Source: Chryseobacterium formosum
GTDB lineage: Bacteria; Bacteroidota; Bacteroidia; Flavobacteriales; Weeksellaceae
Assembly (NCBI RefSeq): GCF_026460885.1
Contig: NZ_JAOVZW010000013.1
Location: forward strand, 310,001-374,000
Direction of reading: 5' to 3'
DNA: 64,000 nt
Each line of letters begins with the position of its first letter. Within the stretch, counting starts at the first letter, position 1. Below are positions 15,755 through 24,265 of this stretch, one piece after another. The notes beneath the pieces were generated by a model, which did no database searches, had not been told where the DNA came from, and was given only the letters and a program-made list of their open reading frames with translations. The translations under genes were made by a program, and so were the position numbers.

Positions 15755-16318
15755 TTATTTGATATTTTTTCGGATTCGGCTCAAAGCATTGGGCGTGATG
15801 CCTAAGACGCTTGCCAATTGTTTGACAGGAATTTTTTGCAGAATCTCCGGTGTATTGACGAATTCCAGATACCTTTCTTCAGCGGTAAGCGTTTGAAACT
15901 TCAGAATCTGATCGATCATCCTCACCGTCGTTTCTTCCCATATTTTCCTGCCGAACTCGTGCCACACAGGGACGTGACCATAAAGGAAGTCCATATCTTT
16001 CTTATCGATGACAACCAATTCTGAATCTTCTACAGCGATGATGTTGAACCTGGTTGGTTTTTGCGGATTAAGGCTTGAGATTTCTGTGAAAAACTCATTT
16101 TTAAAAACGACCCAGGTTGTATTTTCACTGGTCAGGCCTTCATAAAAGAAACGCAGACCCCCGGAAATAATAAAAAAATACTGATTGGCAATCTGCCCTT
16201 TTTTCAGAACCAATTTCCCTTTCGGAACCGACTTTTTTCTGCATCTCGATAGTACAATTTTCAATTCGGTTTCGTCAATACTAATGGTTTTTTTTATAAA
16301 TCTTTCGAAGTTTTCCAT
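15755..16318 (-). CDS. Crp/Fnr-family transcriptional regulator
   Basis: The 187 residues contain an N-terminal cyclic-nucleotide-binding-like beta barrel (about 20-115: KKSVPKGKLVLKKGQIANQY, FFIISGGLRFFY, VEDSELVVIDKKD) and a C-terminal helix-turn-helix reduced to VKQLASVLGITPNALSRIRK. There is no Cys cluster as in Fnr, and the phosphate-binding cassette of true Crp (RxSS) is not evident, so cAMP binding is doubtful. Flavobacteria carry many such small Crp-like regulators placed beside the genes they control. It lies directly upstream of the hydrolase-NmrA operon, whose promoter has palindromic operators. Confidence 0.88.
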   Translation of the reverse strand: MENFERFIKKTISIDETELKIVLSRCRKKSVPKGKLVLKKGQIANQYFFIISGGLRFFYEGLTSENTTWVVFKNEFFTEISSLNPQKPTRFNIIAVEDSELVVIDKKDMDFLYGHVPVWHEFGRKIWEETTVRMIDQILKFQTLTAEERYLEFVNTPEILQKIPVKQLASVLGITPNALSRIRKNIK

Positions 16319-16606
16319 TAAAAAGTTACAAATTTTATTCTTTTCAAAACTTTGCTTTTAACATATTTCAAAGCAATCTAAACAATGAATCTGACTCAAT
16401 TAAAAGCTTAGCTAAGATACAATATGCCACCAAAAAAAGAAGTTGAGATTTTTTATATATCAAGATCAGATGATACAATCAGGTAGAAGATAGAAAAAGT
16501 CGAAGTTTCCTCCAATATGCAATCACAGATTTTTAATTGTAGTTGCGGGAAAAACCATATGTCATCTCCCCATTTCATATCTGCATATTAGCGATGTTAA
16601 ACCTTT
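16319..16606. other. Intergenic region holding one dispersed repeat copy
   Basis: This 288-base gap holds no reading frame of note. Its right half is the 90-bp repeat described separately, preceded by a single unit (about 16450-16474) resembling the 25-bp tandem repeat at 43441-43565 (TATATATCAAGATCAGATGA compared with TATAAATCAATTTATCAGAT). Confidence 0.5.
16466..16557 (+). repeat. 90-bp dispersed repeat, copy 2
   Basis: TCAGATGATACAATCAGGTA ... AAAAAGTCGAAGTTTCC ... TTTTTAATTGTAGTTGCGGG matches 43555-43645 (TCAGATGATATGACCAAGTA ... AAAAGTCAAAGTTTCC ... TTTTTAATGTAAGTGCGGG) along its length with few changes. Orientation is the same as at 43 kb and 12 kb. Function unknown. Confidence 0.65.
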
Positions 16607-17524
16607 TTAATGAAAGGAATTTCTAAACTCGACAGGAGACATATCGGTCTTTATTTTGAAAAGCTTGCTGAAAGATTGCGGATGTTCAAAGCCCAACTCG
16701 TAAGCAATTTCCGAAACGGAAAGATCTGTCGTCGATAATTTTTCTTTGGCTTTTTCAATGAGCTTTTCGTGGATGTATTGTTTTGTGTTTTTACCAATGA
16801 GCGAGCGCAGCATATCACTGAGATAACCTGGCGAAATATGCAATTGATCAGACAGATATTGTACGGTGGGGACACCCAAATGTAGCGTTTTCTGATTAAG
16901 GTAATCATCCAGGATACTTTCTGTTTTCTCAAGAATGTCACTACTGACAGCTTTTCGGGTAATGAATTGGCGCTTATAAAACCGATTCACATAACTAAGC
17001 ATCAATTCGATCTGGGCAATGACTACCTCTTGACTGAATTCATCCACACCATTATTCAGCTCCTGTTCCATGATCTGGTAAACGGAAAGCATAATTGCTT
17101 TTTCTTTATCAGACAGATGCAAGGCTTCACTGGACGAGTAGGAGAAGTAGCCGTACTGCCTGATCTTTTTCGCCAGAGGATGACCTAATAGAAAATCGGG
17201 ATGAATCAGCAACAGGTAACAATAAGTTTCGCTGTTATATTCTGTGGTTCCTACCAATTGGTTGGGCGCAAAGAACAGCATACTACCTTCATTGTAGTCA
17301 TAGTAATCCTGACCATATTTCAGCTTTCCACTGTTCTTTGTGATAAAAGTTATTTTATAGAAACTCAGTACATCATAGATCGGCGCCATCTCCGTATCGA
17401 AAGGATTGGTTTCATTAAAATGAACCAGACTGATCAGCGGATGTTGCGGTGAGGGCAGTCCAAAAGCCTGATGGCTTTCCGAAATGGAAATAAACCGTAT
17501 CAGTTTATCGTCTTTTCTTTTCAT
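16607..17524 (-). CDS. AraC-family transcriptional regulator
   Basis: The 305-residue protein has an N-terminal cupin-like sensing part (FFAPNQLVGTTEYNSETYCY and flanking strands) and a C-terminal AraC double helix-turn-helix at about 205-303. That region carries VQYLSDQLHISPGYLSDMLR in the first HTH and SVSEIAYELGFEHPQSFSKL in the second, with the family ending MSPVEFRNS. In flavobacteria this type often controls a neighbouring SDR gene, and the SDR at 17591 lies just upstream on the same strand, separated by a terminator. The regulator is therefore expressed separately, and the target is an inference. Confidence 0.9.
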   Translation of the reverse strand: MKRKDDKLIRFISISESHQAFGLPSPQHPLISLVHFNETNPFDTEMAPIYDVLSFYKITFITKNSGKLKYGQDYYDYNEGSMLFFAPNQLVGTTEYNSETYCYLLLIHPDFLLGHPLAKKIRQYGYFSYSSSEALHLSDKEKAIMLSVYQIMEQELNNGVDEFSQEVVIAQIELMLSYVNRFYKRQFITRKAVSSDILEKTESILDDYLNQKTLHLGVPTVQYLSDQLHISPGYLSDMLRSLIGKNTKQYIHEKLIEKAKEKLSTTDLSVSEIAYELGFEHPQSFSKLFKIKTDMSPVEFRNSFH

Positions 17525-17537
17525 ATTATAAATTTAT

Positions 17538-17576
17538 AAAAAAACCTACGATAATAAGATCATCATAGGTTTTTTT
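17538..17576 (-). terminator. Rho-independent terminator after the SDR gene
   Basis: AAAAAAACCTA (17538-17548) and TAGGTTTTTTT (17566-17576) pair perfectly around a 17-nt loop. With an A tract before and a T tract after, it can work in both directions. On the minus strand it ends transcription of the SDR gene before the AraC gene. Confidence 0.75.
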
Positions 17577-17590
17577 AAGTTGGTCAAATC

Positions 17591-18364
17591 TTACCAGGGT
17601 AGAATGTTATCCGGTCCGCTGAAATTAGCTGGTCCGGTAAAACTTCCATTGGGAAGATCTTCTGCCAATGCCACTCTTATGGGTTCCTTAGAGCCTTCTT
17701 CTACTGTATCGGTTCCCTGGAAATTATTAAGAGCAGTTGCGGTAAAACCAGGACTTACCAAATGAACTTTTACATTCGTGTTTTCCAGATCTATCGCCAA
17801 AGACAGGAAGATTCCATTGAGCGCCGTTTTCGATGCGCCGTAAGCAGCATCAAAGGCTGAGCGGTAGGGATTTTCAGGGTTTGCATTGATTGTCAAAGAT
17901 CCCAATGCGCTGGAAACGGTCACTATTCTTGCAGCAGACGCTTTTTGCAACAGTGGTAAAAATGCCTGAGTAATGGAAAGTGTGGCAAAGACGTTCGTTT
18001 CCCAAACAGCCTTTAAGTCATTGATCGGGATGATGGTGGCACGTTGCGCTCCCAAAACTTCTTCCATTGTGCGTCCAGGTTTTCCTGCGTGTGAGATGGC
18101 CGCGTTATTGACCAATAATGTTAGATGTCCAAATTCACCTTCGATAAGTTCTACCGCAGATTTTACAGAATCATCATCTGTAATATCAAGCTGAACAGCT
18201 TTTGCCTGACCACCAATCTCCCTGGCTGCAACTTCTCCTTTCTGAAGATCACGGGATCCTACATAGACAGTATAACCGTTATTCGATAAAGCTTTTGCGA
18301 TCTGAAAACCTACACCTGTATTGGCACCGGAAACCAGTGCTACTTTATTTTCGTTGTTTTGCAT
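17591..18364 (-). CDS. Short-chain dehydrogenase/reductase (SDR)
   Basis: The 257-residue classical SDR has GANTGVG (13-19) as the cofactor motif, LLVNNAA, the catalytic Ser in TVSSALG and the YGASK pair. It differs clearly from the SDR at 2631. An ending such as GSFTGPANFSGPDNILPW and a long insert (RTMEEVLGAQRATIIP) are typical of stress-linked SDRs found next to AraC or HTH regulators. The substrate is unknown; NADPH-linked carbonyl reduction is the general expectation. It is followed by a strong terminator and preceded by an inverted repeat that may be an operator. Confidence 0.92.
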   Translation of the reverse strand: MQNNENKVALVSGANTGVGFQIAKALSNNGYTVYVGSRDLQKGEVAAREIGGQAKAVQLDITDDDSVKSAVELIEGEFGHLTLLVNNAAISHAGKPGRTMEEVLGAQRATIIPINDLKAVWETNVFATLSITQAFLPLLQKASAARIVTVSSALGSLTINANPENPYRSAFDAAYGASKTALNGIFLSLAIDLENTNVKVHLVSPGFTATALNNFQGTDTVEEGSKEPIRVALAEDLPNGSFTGPANFSGPDNILPW

Positions 18365-18784
18365 AATTGTAATTGTTTTTTATTGTAGCAAAGTTGAGCA
18401 TTGTAAAAGTTTGGATTGTATCCAAATCGAGAATATTTAAAGCCATATTGAGTATCCGAAAAACAATTTGTTTGTATAGTGGAAAAACAGGAACTACTGA
18501 CCAATTATTTTCGGATTGAATTGAGAATTATAGAATCAATTGATGGACGAAAAATGACTACTGAATATAAAAACACACAAGTCTTGTAAATTAAATCCTT
18601 TATCTACGTAAAATGGATTTAATCGATGGAAATGTTGTCTCGAATGGATATGTTCTTCACGAGATTCTTCCAAAACCGGTGCTTTCGTAGCTTCTTTAAA
18701 CGGAAATGCCTTAACAACAAGAGGTTTGAATCATCTATCAACAGCCAAACGTTTTTTGACCTCTATATTATGAAAAGGCCTAGA
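18365..18784. other. Intergenic region upstream of the SDR gene
   Basis: The left end carries the probable SDR promoter: on the minus strand CAACTTTG (about 18390-18397) fits TAnnTTTG at all but the first base. The rest, 18430-18784, has scattered short frames in both directions without recognisable product. Confidence 0.4.
18410..18426 (-). promoter_or_regulatory. Perfect inverted repeat upstream of the SDR gene
   Basis: TTTGGAT-TGT-ATCCAAA is a perfect 7-3-7 inverted repeat ending 46 bases before the ATG at 18364, just upstream of the -7-like box. Its size and position suit a dimeric regulator. The adjacent AraC-type protein usually binds direct repeats, so the regulator is unknown. Confidence 0.5.
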
Positions 18785-19841
18785 TTATTTTTGCTTCACA
18801 AAGATCTGCCTGATCATTCCACTTCCTGTACCGCTTGTGATCTGCTGTGCTTTTCCATTTTTCCAATAAACAGCTTCAGAACCTCCGCCAGAAACGGATT
18901 GATATCCTGCAATATAAATATCATTACCGGAAACGTCGAGGCTTAATGCAGCAGAATCGTCTGAACCCAACGTAACGGGTGAACCGTTTTTCCAGTATTT
19001 TGACACCAAAGACTGGCTATTAGGCAAGATGCCTGTTTCCGCAATGTAGACATCATTTCCTTTCACTGCGATGGCTGTTCCACCTGCATAAGAAGTTCCG
19101 TCCTGAATTAGGGTAGGAGTTGCCAGATTTTTAGAGTACCGCGTTTGCAATTGTCCCGAACTGTTATAAGCAACAGACCACATCATATACACATCGGTGC
19201 CCGACACGGTAATGTCCTGGTCATCGGGTGTTGTGGTCTGGTCTGACAGATCACTTCTCTGACCGTTTTTCCAATAGCAGGTAACGGGCGTAATCCAATT
19301 CTGCATTCTACGTTCCCCGATAACATAGACGTCGTTTCCAACCACCGCAATGCCTGTGGCAATAACATTCTGCGCTTCATCGGTAAGATTAACTGCTATC
19401 CCGTTTTTCCAGTATTTTGCTGCATATGTGTTTTCTGCCGGCTTCATTTCCTGCCCTGCAATATAGACATCATTCCCGTTGATGAAAATGTCGTTTGCGT
19501 AAGCATCCCTGGATCCCGTCTGTCAGGTCTGTAGCTAAACCGTTTTTCCAGTACTTCGCAACGTATTTACCGGCGGAGTTTATTTCGAATCCTACATGGT
19601 GTACATCATCACCAACCATTGCCATCCCTTTAACGTCGGAGCTTCCAGATCCTGTACCTAATAATACTGCGTTTCCGTTCTTCCAGTACTTGGCTTTGTA
19701 TCCCTCACGGCCTGCGGCATAGACTGTAGATTCGGAAGGATTTGCAGTGTTGTCAATGTCATCGCTGTTGCTACATTGTATTGAAGTAATTCCTGCAAGC
19801 AAAAAAATGGAGGACGTGTAAAATAGAGATTTGATGTTCAT
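18785..19841 (-). pseudogene. YWKNG-repeat lipoprotein (beta-propeller type), frameshifted
   Basis: Starting at ATG 19841 the product has a lipoprotein signal (FLLAGITSIQC, lipid Cys at 23) and repeats built around KYWKNG...L, separated by strands such as VKGMAMVGDDVHHVG. After DGIQ the frame fails at a C3 run (19507-19509 on the plus strand). Removing one base restores DAYANDIFINGNDVYIAGQE and joins the 220-residue frame that ends at 18785, for about 351 residues with six YWKNG units and one degenerate unit. Tandem strand repeats of this kind fold as a beta-propeller, with surface display likely. It is either a recent pseudogene or an intact gene with one sequencing error. Confidence 0.8.
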
Positions 19842-19958
19842 AGTAAGATATTTCCTGATCTGCTGTCAAAAATTACGCCGCATGAGACCTAAAATCAAAA
19901 TGATTGAATCAATTAAAATTAAAAGGCTTTGAATTTGTTAGCATTAAAAAAAGCTCCT

Positions 19959-20219
19959 ATGAAAACAGGATTGGTTTGGTTTAAAAATGATGTCAGGCTT
20001 CACGATAATGAAGCGTTGACAGAAGCAATCGAGGAATGTGATGAACTTATATTCTGCTATGCAATAGAAAAAAACAATTTTAGAAAACTGGATCTGGGAT
20101 TTAAAAAATGCGATATCAATCGCTTTAAATTTCTTAAACAGCCTGTTATGGATCTACAGAACCATTTGGAAAAATTGGTCGCTCATTTGTTGATAGGCTA
20201 TTTAAATGCCAAAAAGTGA
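19959..20219 (+). pseudogene. Cryptochrome/photolyase N-terminal stump
   Basis: The 86-residue frame begins MKTGLVWFKNDVRLHDNEAL, the classical start of the DASH-cryptochrome/photolyase antenna domain, and continues with EECDELIFCYAIEKNNFRKL and LGFKKCDINRFKFLKQ as in that family. After about 75 residues it runs into unrelated sequence and stops, whereas whole proteins are 430-500 residues with a FAD domain. The 3' four fifths are replaced by an AraC-like pseudogene, so a deletion joined two genes near 20200. No function is expected. Confidence 0.8.
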
Positions 20220-20667
20220 CTATCTAAATGGCTTTTTTGATTCCTTATATCCAAAATCCTAAAACCAATAACATACTTAAGCGAACTAAAGGTAAGGCAA
20301 GCAATTGAGCTTCTGCTATATTTAGATCTGAACTTCAATTTTTCTTTTTGATTTTTCTGAACCACATAAAATTGATTTGGAAAAATTTATGCACGGCAAT
20401 TATAAATTCAATGTAACATTAGATAGTATTGTCAGACTGACTGGGAAAGCCTTGCAAGCTTCAAATGCGATTTCAGTAAAATATTTAGTTCCCCACCTAG
20501 AACATGGTTACAGCATAAGCGGCTTGCTGAGACCCCATTTTCAAATAGGTATAATAATACAAATCCTTCTTTAATCTATTTAGAATTAGGTTTTGAAAGT
20601 TGATCGCACTTTACGCATGCGTAAAAAAAGAATTTGGATACACTCCGAAAGCTACTCCAAAAACTGA
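20209..20667 (+). pseudogene. AraC-family regulator, badly decayed
   Basis: Pieces in different plus frames line up in order with an AraC regulator: MPKSDYLNGFFDSLY, then ELKVRQAIELLLYLDLNF, then FSEPHKIDLEKFMHGNYKFN followed by VTLDSIVRLTG, then SLASFKCDFSKIF and PPRTWLQHKRLAET, then SLIYLELGFES and, after two stop codons, KKEFGYTPKATPKTD. At least two frameshifts and two nonsense codons separate them. The C-terminal signature (LGFES ... FKKEFGYTP) is diagnostic of the second HTH. Followed at 20728 by a strong terminator that may have belonged to it. Confidence 0.75.
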
Positions 20668-20727
20668 CTTATAGCAAAATTACCAGTAAAAGTTTCCGTT
20701 GAAGAATCAAAGAAACAGGCACTGTTG

Positions 20728-20763
20728 AAAATTTAAACCCTGCATCCGCAGGGTTTAAATTTT
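20728..20763 (+). terminator. Rho-independent terminator, 16-bp perfect stem
   Basis: AAAATTTAAACCCTGC (20728-20743), loop ATCC, GCAGGGTTTAAATTTT (20748-20763). The stem is perfect and ends in a T run, the shape expected for a strong terminator. It lies about 60 bases after the end of the AraC pseudogene. Confidence 0.8.
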
Positions 20764-20974
20764 TAATTGCTATGCAGGCTGATTTTTATACAAAACAAGC
20801 AGGTATCAAGTGAGGTAGTATTAATTTTTCATTGGGATCTTCTATTCTCAATGACTGTATTTTAATTAAAGTGCCTTATCGGAAAATATTGTTGTTCCTG
20901 CTTTCTATTCCTTACATCTGAAATTTCGGATTTTAATGAATCATCACATGGCTGATCTATAATGTCCAAAATTG

Positions 20975-21160
20975 CTATGCCAACAATAAATGTAGTACTT
21001 TTATCCTTCCGTTCTCAACTATTGCGATATCCATACCGCTTGCAACAGGCTGCTGGTCAGGAATACCGAGCTGCCAGCTGATCTGTTGGACATTATAGTT
21101 TGATTTTGGATTTTCGGTAAGCGTAAACTCAAAATCGGCAGGCCAGTCCTTTTGCAATTT
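20975..21160 (-). pseudogene. SnoaL/NTF2-like protein, C-terminal scrap
   Basis: The minus strand reads LQKDWPADFEFTLTENPKSN, then YNVQQISWQLGIPDQQPVAS and GMDIAIVENGRIKVLHLLL. The order W-LG...PV-G-DI-V-ENGRI is the final part of SnoaL-like proteins. Upstream the frame passes through a repeat-bearing stretch that codes on the other strand, so the N-terminal half is missing. Non-functional. Confidence 0.6.
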
Positions 21161-21298
21161 TATGCTAATACAGTGGTGCAGTATGGAAATACAGTGGTGC
21201 AGTATGAAAATAAAGAGGTTATTCAGAAATATATTGAAAATCAAGGTAAGGAAAAACAGTACACAAAATTTTATACTGGACAACTCAAGTTATTCTAA
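21155..21298 (+). pseudogene. C-terminal fragment, possibly second SnoaL-like gene, with in-frame duplication
   Basis: The plus frame reads QFYANTVVQYGNTVVQYENK, then EVIQKYIENQGKEKQYTKF and YTGQLKLF before TAA at 21296-21298, with a perfect terminator starting one base later. FYA-T-VVQYE followed by a GKE motif resembles the middle of another SnoaL-type family, though this is a weak match. The NTVVQY unit is doubled by a 21-bp tandem duplication. It converges on the minus-strand scrap, so two broken genes are joined end to end. Confidence 0.4.
21167..21208 (+). repeat. 21-bp tandem duplication
   Basis: AATACAGTGGTGCAGTATGG at 21167 is repeated at 21188 with one base changed near the end. 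The unit is 21 bp, exactly seven codons in the plus frame, and so keeps the reading frame. Confidence 0.85.
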
Positions 21299-21323
21299 TA
21301 CCTCGTGGGCTTGCCCCGAGGTA
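21299..21323 (+). terminator. Hairpin terminator after the plus-strand fragment
   Basis: TACCTCG, one bulged T, GGGC, loop TT, GCCC, CGAGGTA: an 11-bp GC-rich stem starting at the base after the TAA of the preceding fragment. A moderate T-rich stretch follows. Confidence 0.65.
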
Positions 21324-21477
21324 GTTTATTAATCTTTTGAAAACTTTTTATTTATAATTATTTTAAAAGCTATAAAACGGGTGCCAATTTATATATACTG
21401 CACAAATTGGTTGAAAAGGGTAGGAGTGCTGTCCATTGAAGGTGTATAATTGATCATAAAAAGGTGTATCTGAAAAC

Positions 21478-21957
21478 TTATGAGGTGGCATGGAAAAGTT
21501 TTTCTATTTCATCTTTGATATGATCGGTATTATTTTTTTTAATATTCTCCAATGATTTGATTATACCCATGATCTGCAACTCTTTAAACCAGTGTAATGG
21601 TAAAATAATTTTTCTAGGTTCCGAAGTTCCATTGTTAATTAAGATGATGAAATAATAGGTATGGAGAAATTTACGAATCTTAAAATCACGGATATAGGAT
21701 ACAGGTATTTCAACATACGGGCGTACATAACCATTTTTAAATAATGAGTATTTTATAAAGGAAACGCACTCGCCTGAATATTCATAGACGTGAAAATTAA
21801 CAGTTAAAGAATATAAAGAAAGACCAATAATAATACTTACTAAAAAAACTTTTAAATAAAAAAGGGTGACTAAGAATGATGTAGTAATGAGTACGACGGA
21901 CAATGTAAGAGTTAGAAATCTAAGATTCCGTACATTTTTTTTGTTCGTAATTTTCAT
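21478..21957 (-). CDS. Two-TM membrane protein with PH-like tail
   Basis: The 159-residue protein has two closely spaced membrane segments (about 12-34 and 36-52) and a C-terminal soluble part with alternating strands (YVEIPVSYIRDFKIRKFL, YFIILINNGTSEPRKIILPL) followed by a helix. This is the layout of bacterial PH-domain membrane proteins of unknown role. It stands alone between long intergenic stretches. No named family is claimed. Confidence 0.6.
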   Translation of the reverse strand: MKITNKKNVRNLRFLTLTLSVVLITTSFLVTLFYLKVFLVSIIIGLSLYSLTVNFHVYEYSGECVSFIKYSLFKNGYVRPYVEIPVSYIRDFKIRKFLHTYYFIILINNGTSEPRKIILPLHWFKELQIMGIIKSLENIKKNNTDHIKDEIEKLFHATS

Positions 21958-22684
21958 AATTGCTTATCTGGTGTTATTTAAAAAGGTCAACAGTTTTTAT
22001 ATAAACTGATGACCCTTCGATATATTGAGTTTGTGTTAGATTGTGAATCCAAGGCAAAATTAAGACAAGAGGGTATACAATCCAATTTAAGCATCAGTCA
22101 TTTTCAGGAAAACAGAGAAGACTAATTATGCATTAAAAAAAACTACTAAAAAAATTTTGGTAGAATAACAACTACAAGCATGTCAATTATTAAAAACAAA
22201 AAAAGCTTGATTTTTTGAAAAAAAACTATAAATCATTTATTATCAATGTGTTTAAGTAGGTGTCTAATCGTATTTAATGATCCGTTTTCAGGAATTTGGT
22301 ACAACATAATTTTTAGCTATCTATTCAAAACATTACTTTTGCAAAAATTATTTTTATTAATCGAAAGTATATTTGATACTTATAAAGATAACATAGTAAT
22401 AGTATTATAAAATCATTTAGCTGAAAGGCTATTTTTTTTCATCATTTGTGTTTTTTGCCTTCTCGTTAGTGAGAAGGCATTTTTAAATAAAATATTTATC
22501 TTTGAACTTAAGAATACAACGGCTACATCATGTGATAATTTTAAATTGTTTTTGAACTGAAAACTGTTTTTTTTGAATGTTGTTAATCAAAAGAATGTTT
22601 AAATAACTATTAGTATTTATAACCTCGGATATTTGCAGTGTATGGACGTGCGAGTCGAATAAAAGTATACATTAAAAAAATCTT
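21958..22684. other. Long AT-rich intergenic region, possible small RNA
   Basis: No protein-coding frame stands out in these 727 bases. On the plus strand TACTTTTG (22334-22341) fits the -7 consensus, although no TTG sits at 17-23 nt upstream, and a strong terminator stands at 22456-22480. The roughly 130 bases between could be a small RNA. Upstream of the TPR-AraC gene GATATTTG (22628-22635) is a 7-of-8 match to the -7 box. Confidence 0.35.
22456..22480 (+). terminator. Strong intrinsic terminator without an obvious gene
   Basis: TGCCTTCTC (22456-22464), loop GTTAGT, GAGAAGGCA (22471-22479), followed by TTTTT. It is a perfect 9-bp stem. Nothing clearly coding lies upstream for 500 bases on the plus strand. 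Confidence 0.75.
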
Positions 22685-24265
22685 ATGAAAGTACAATTGT
22701 TATACATCCTTATATTTTTTTTAATTAGCAACATTTTTCATTCACAGAATCAAGATATCTATAACCGAATCTACACAAAGACTTATTTAGAGACTTCTCA
22801 AAAAGATTTTAAAAAGGCATTGCAAATTGCTGATTCACTTTATCAGATTTCAGAGACTCCAAAGTTTAGGGCAAAAAGTCTCATGCTATCTGCAACTCTT
22901 CTACAACAGTCTGGAGAAGTCAAAAAGTCTATTGAATATGCTTTGAAAGCAGAAGACATTGTCGTTACCTCGGAAGAGCATTTATGGCAGGCTAAGGTTT
23001 ACGGTTTTCTGTCGTCACAATACAGAAATCTTGGTTTATTTGACCAATCAAAAAAGTATGTTGAAAAAGCAGAAAAAGCTATTGGAAAACTGGATAATCA
23101 ACAAGTGATTAACAATATGAAAGGATTGTTAATGCAAGAAAAGGCTTACCATGAAATTGAGTTTAAAAAATATTCTAAGGCGATTGATCTGATAAAAAAA
23201 TCACAGAATTATTTTGATTTGGCTAATAACAAAGAGTTTTTTCTTACAGCAACCAACCTTCAATTAGAAGGTCAATGCTATTTTAAATTAGGCAACTATG
23301 AAAAAGCAACGGTGCTATATGATAAGGCGAAAGTTATTCTTGACCCAATGCCAGATAACTTTTTAAAAGGTTTGGTGTATAATGGAATCGCACAAGTATA
23401 CATTGCTACTCAAAATTTCGAAAAAGCAAAACAATATTTGAAAACAGCAGAAGAAATTTCTGAAAAGTCTAACTATCTCCACCTGAAGAAAGAGATTTAC
23501 ACGACGTCTCAACAGTATTATCTGGAAACTAAAAACATTAAAAAATTTGAAGAGGTAACGCATAAAAAAGATTCAACGCTTGAAAAAATTGATAGGAAAA
23601 CTACTTCTTTTATCAATAAAGAATTTTCTGAGCTTGAGAAAAAAAATAGGGCTTCAGAAAAAAATGCAGTAAAAAAAAACTATTATTTAGTAGGTATAGC
23701 AGCTTTATTTGGAATTGTGTTGATCTTCCTGGCTTTAAGAAGAAAACGACAACACGTAAAGCTCAAACTTGCGAACGAGCAGCTTGTTGAAATGCAACGG
23801 AGGCATTCAGAACTAGAGATTCAAAACCAAAAGCCAAAAGAATCAGATCATCCTGAACCGACAAAAACTATATCAGTCGATTCGGAGCAACCACCAATGA
23901 TGACTGCTGCAACTGAACAAAAACTTCTTGCAAAACTTGAAAAGTTTGAAAAAACGACCCTTTATACACGAAATTCAATATCACTTCCCTTTTTAGCATC
24001 CTATTGTGAAACAAATACCAAATACCTCTCTTATGTGATTAATCATTTTAAAAGAAAGGATTTTAATAATTACATCAATGAACTCCGCATTAATTTCATT
24101 TTAGAAAAACTACAGACCGAACCAAAATATCAAAAATATAAAATTGCAAGTTTGGCCGAGGAGGCTGGTTTTTCGTCACAAAGTAAATTTGCAGGTGCAT
24201 TTAAGAAAGTTACACATATTTCACCGTCTCAGTATCTTCATAATTTAAGAGAAAGTCAATTATAA
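22685..24265 (+). CDS. TPR-repeat membrane regulator with C-terminal AraC domain
   Basis: Of 526 residues, the protein opens with an N-terminal signal/anchor (MKVQLLYILIFFLISNIFHS), then about 300 residues of tetratricopeptide repeats (for example SKKYVEKAEKAIGKL, GNYEKATVLYDKAKVIL, NFEKAKQYLKTAEEI). One membrane segment (about 333-353, VGIAALFGIVLIFLAL) is followed by a coiled linker and an AraC-type DNA-binding domain at about 425-523 (IASLAEEAGFSSQSKFAGAF, then ISPSQYLHNLR). This hybrid is common in flavobacteria: the periplasmic TPR part senses a partner or envelope state and the cytosolic AraC part binds DNA. The target is unknown. It stands alone, with no terminator seen directly downstream. 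Confidence 0.92.
   Translation: MKVQLLYILIFFLISNIFHSQNQDIYNRIYTKTYLETSQKDFKKALQIADSLYQISETPKFRAKSLMLSATLLQQSGEVKKSIEYALKAEDIVVTSEEHLWQAKVYGFLSSQYRNLGLFDQSKKYVEKAEKAIGKLDNQQVINNMKGLLMQEKAYHEIEFKKYSKAIDLIKKSQNYFDLANNKEFFLTATNLQLEGQCYFKLGNYEKATVLYDKAKVILDPMPDNFLKGLVYNGIAQVYIATQNFEKAKQYLKTAEEISEKSNYLHLKKEIYTTSQQYYLETKNIKKFEEVTHKKDSTLEKIDRKTTSFINKEFSELEKKNRASEKNAVKKNYYLVGIAALFGIVLIFLALRRKRQHVKLKLANEQLVEMQRRHSELEIQNQKPKESDHPEPTKTISVDSEQPPMMTAATEQKLLAKLEKFEKTTLYTRNSISLPFLASYCETNTKYLSYVINHFKRKDFNNYINELRINFILEKLQTEPKYQKYKIASLAEEAGFSSQSKFAGAFKKVTHISPSQYLHNLRESQL

Noticed and set aside
18626..18946. 106-codon plus-strand frame overlapping the YWKNG lipoprotein
   Set aside because: Its 3' half is antisense to a clear lipoprotein and its 5' half resembles no family.
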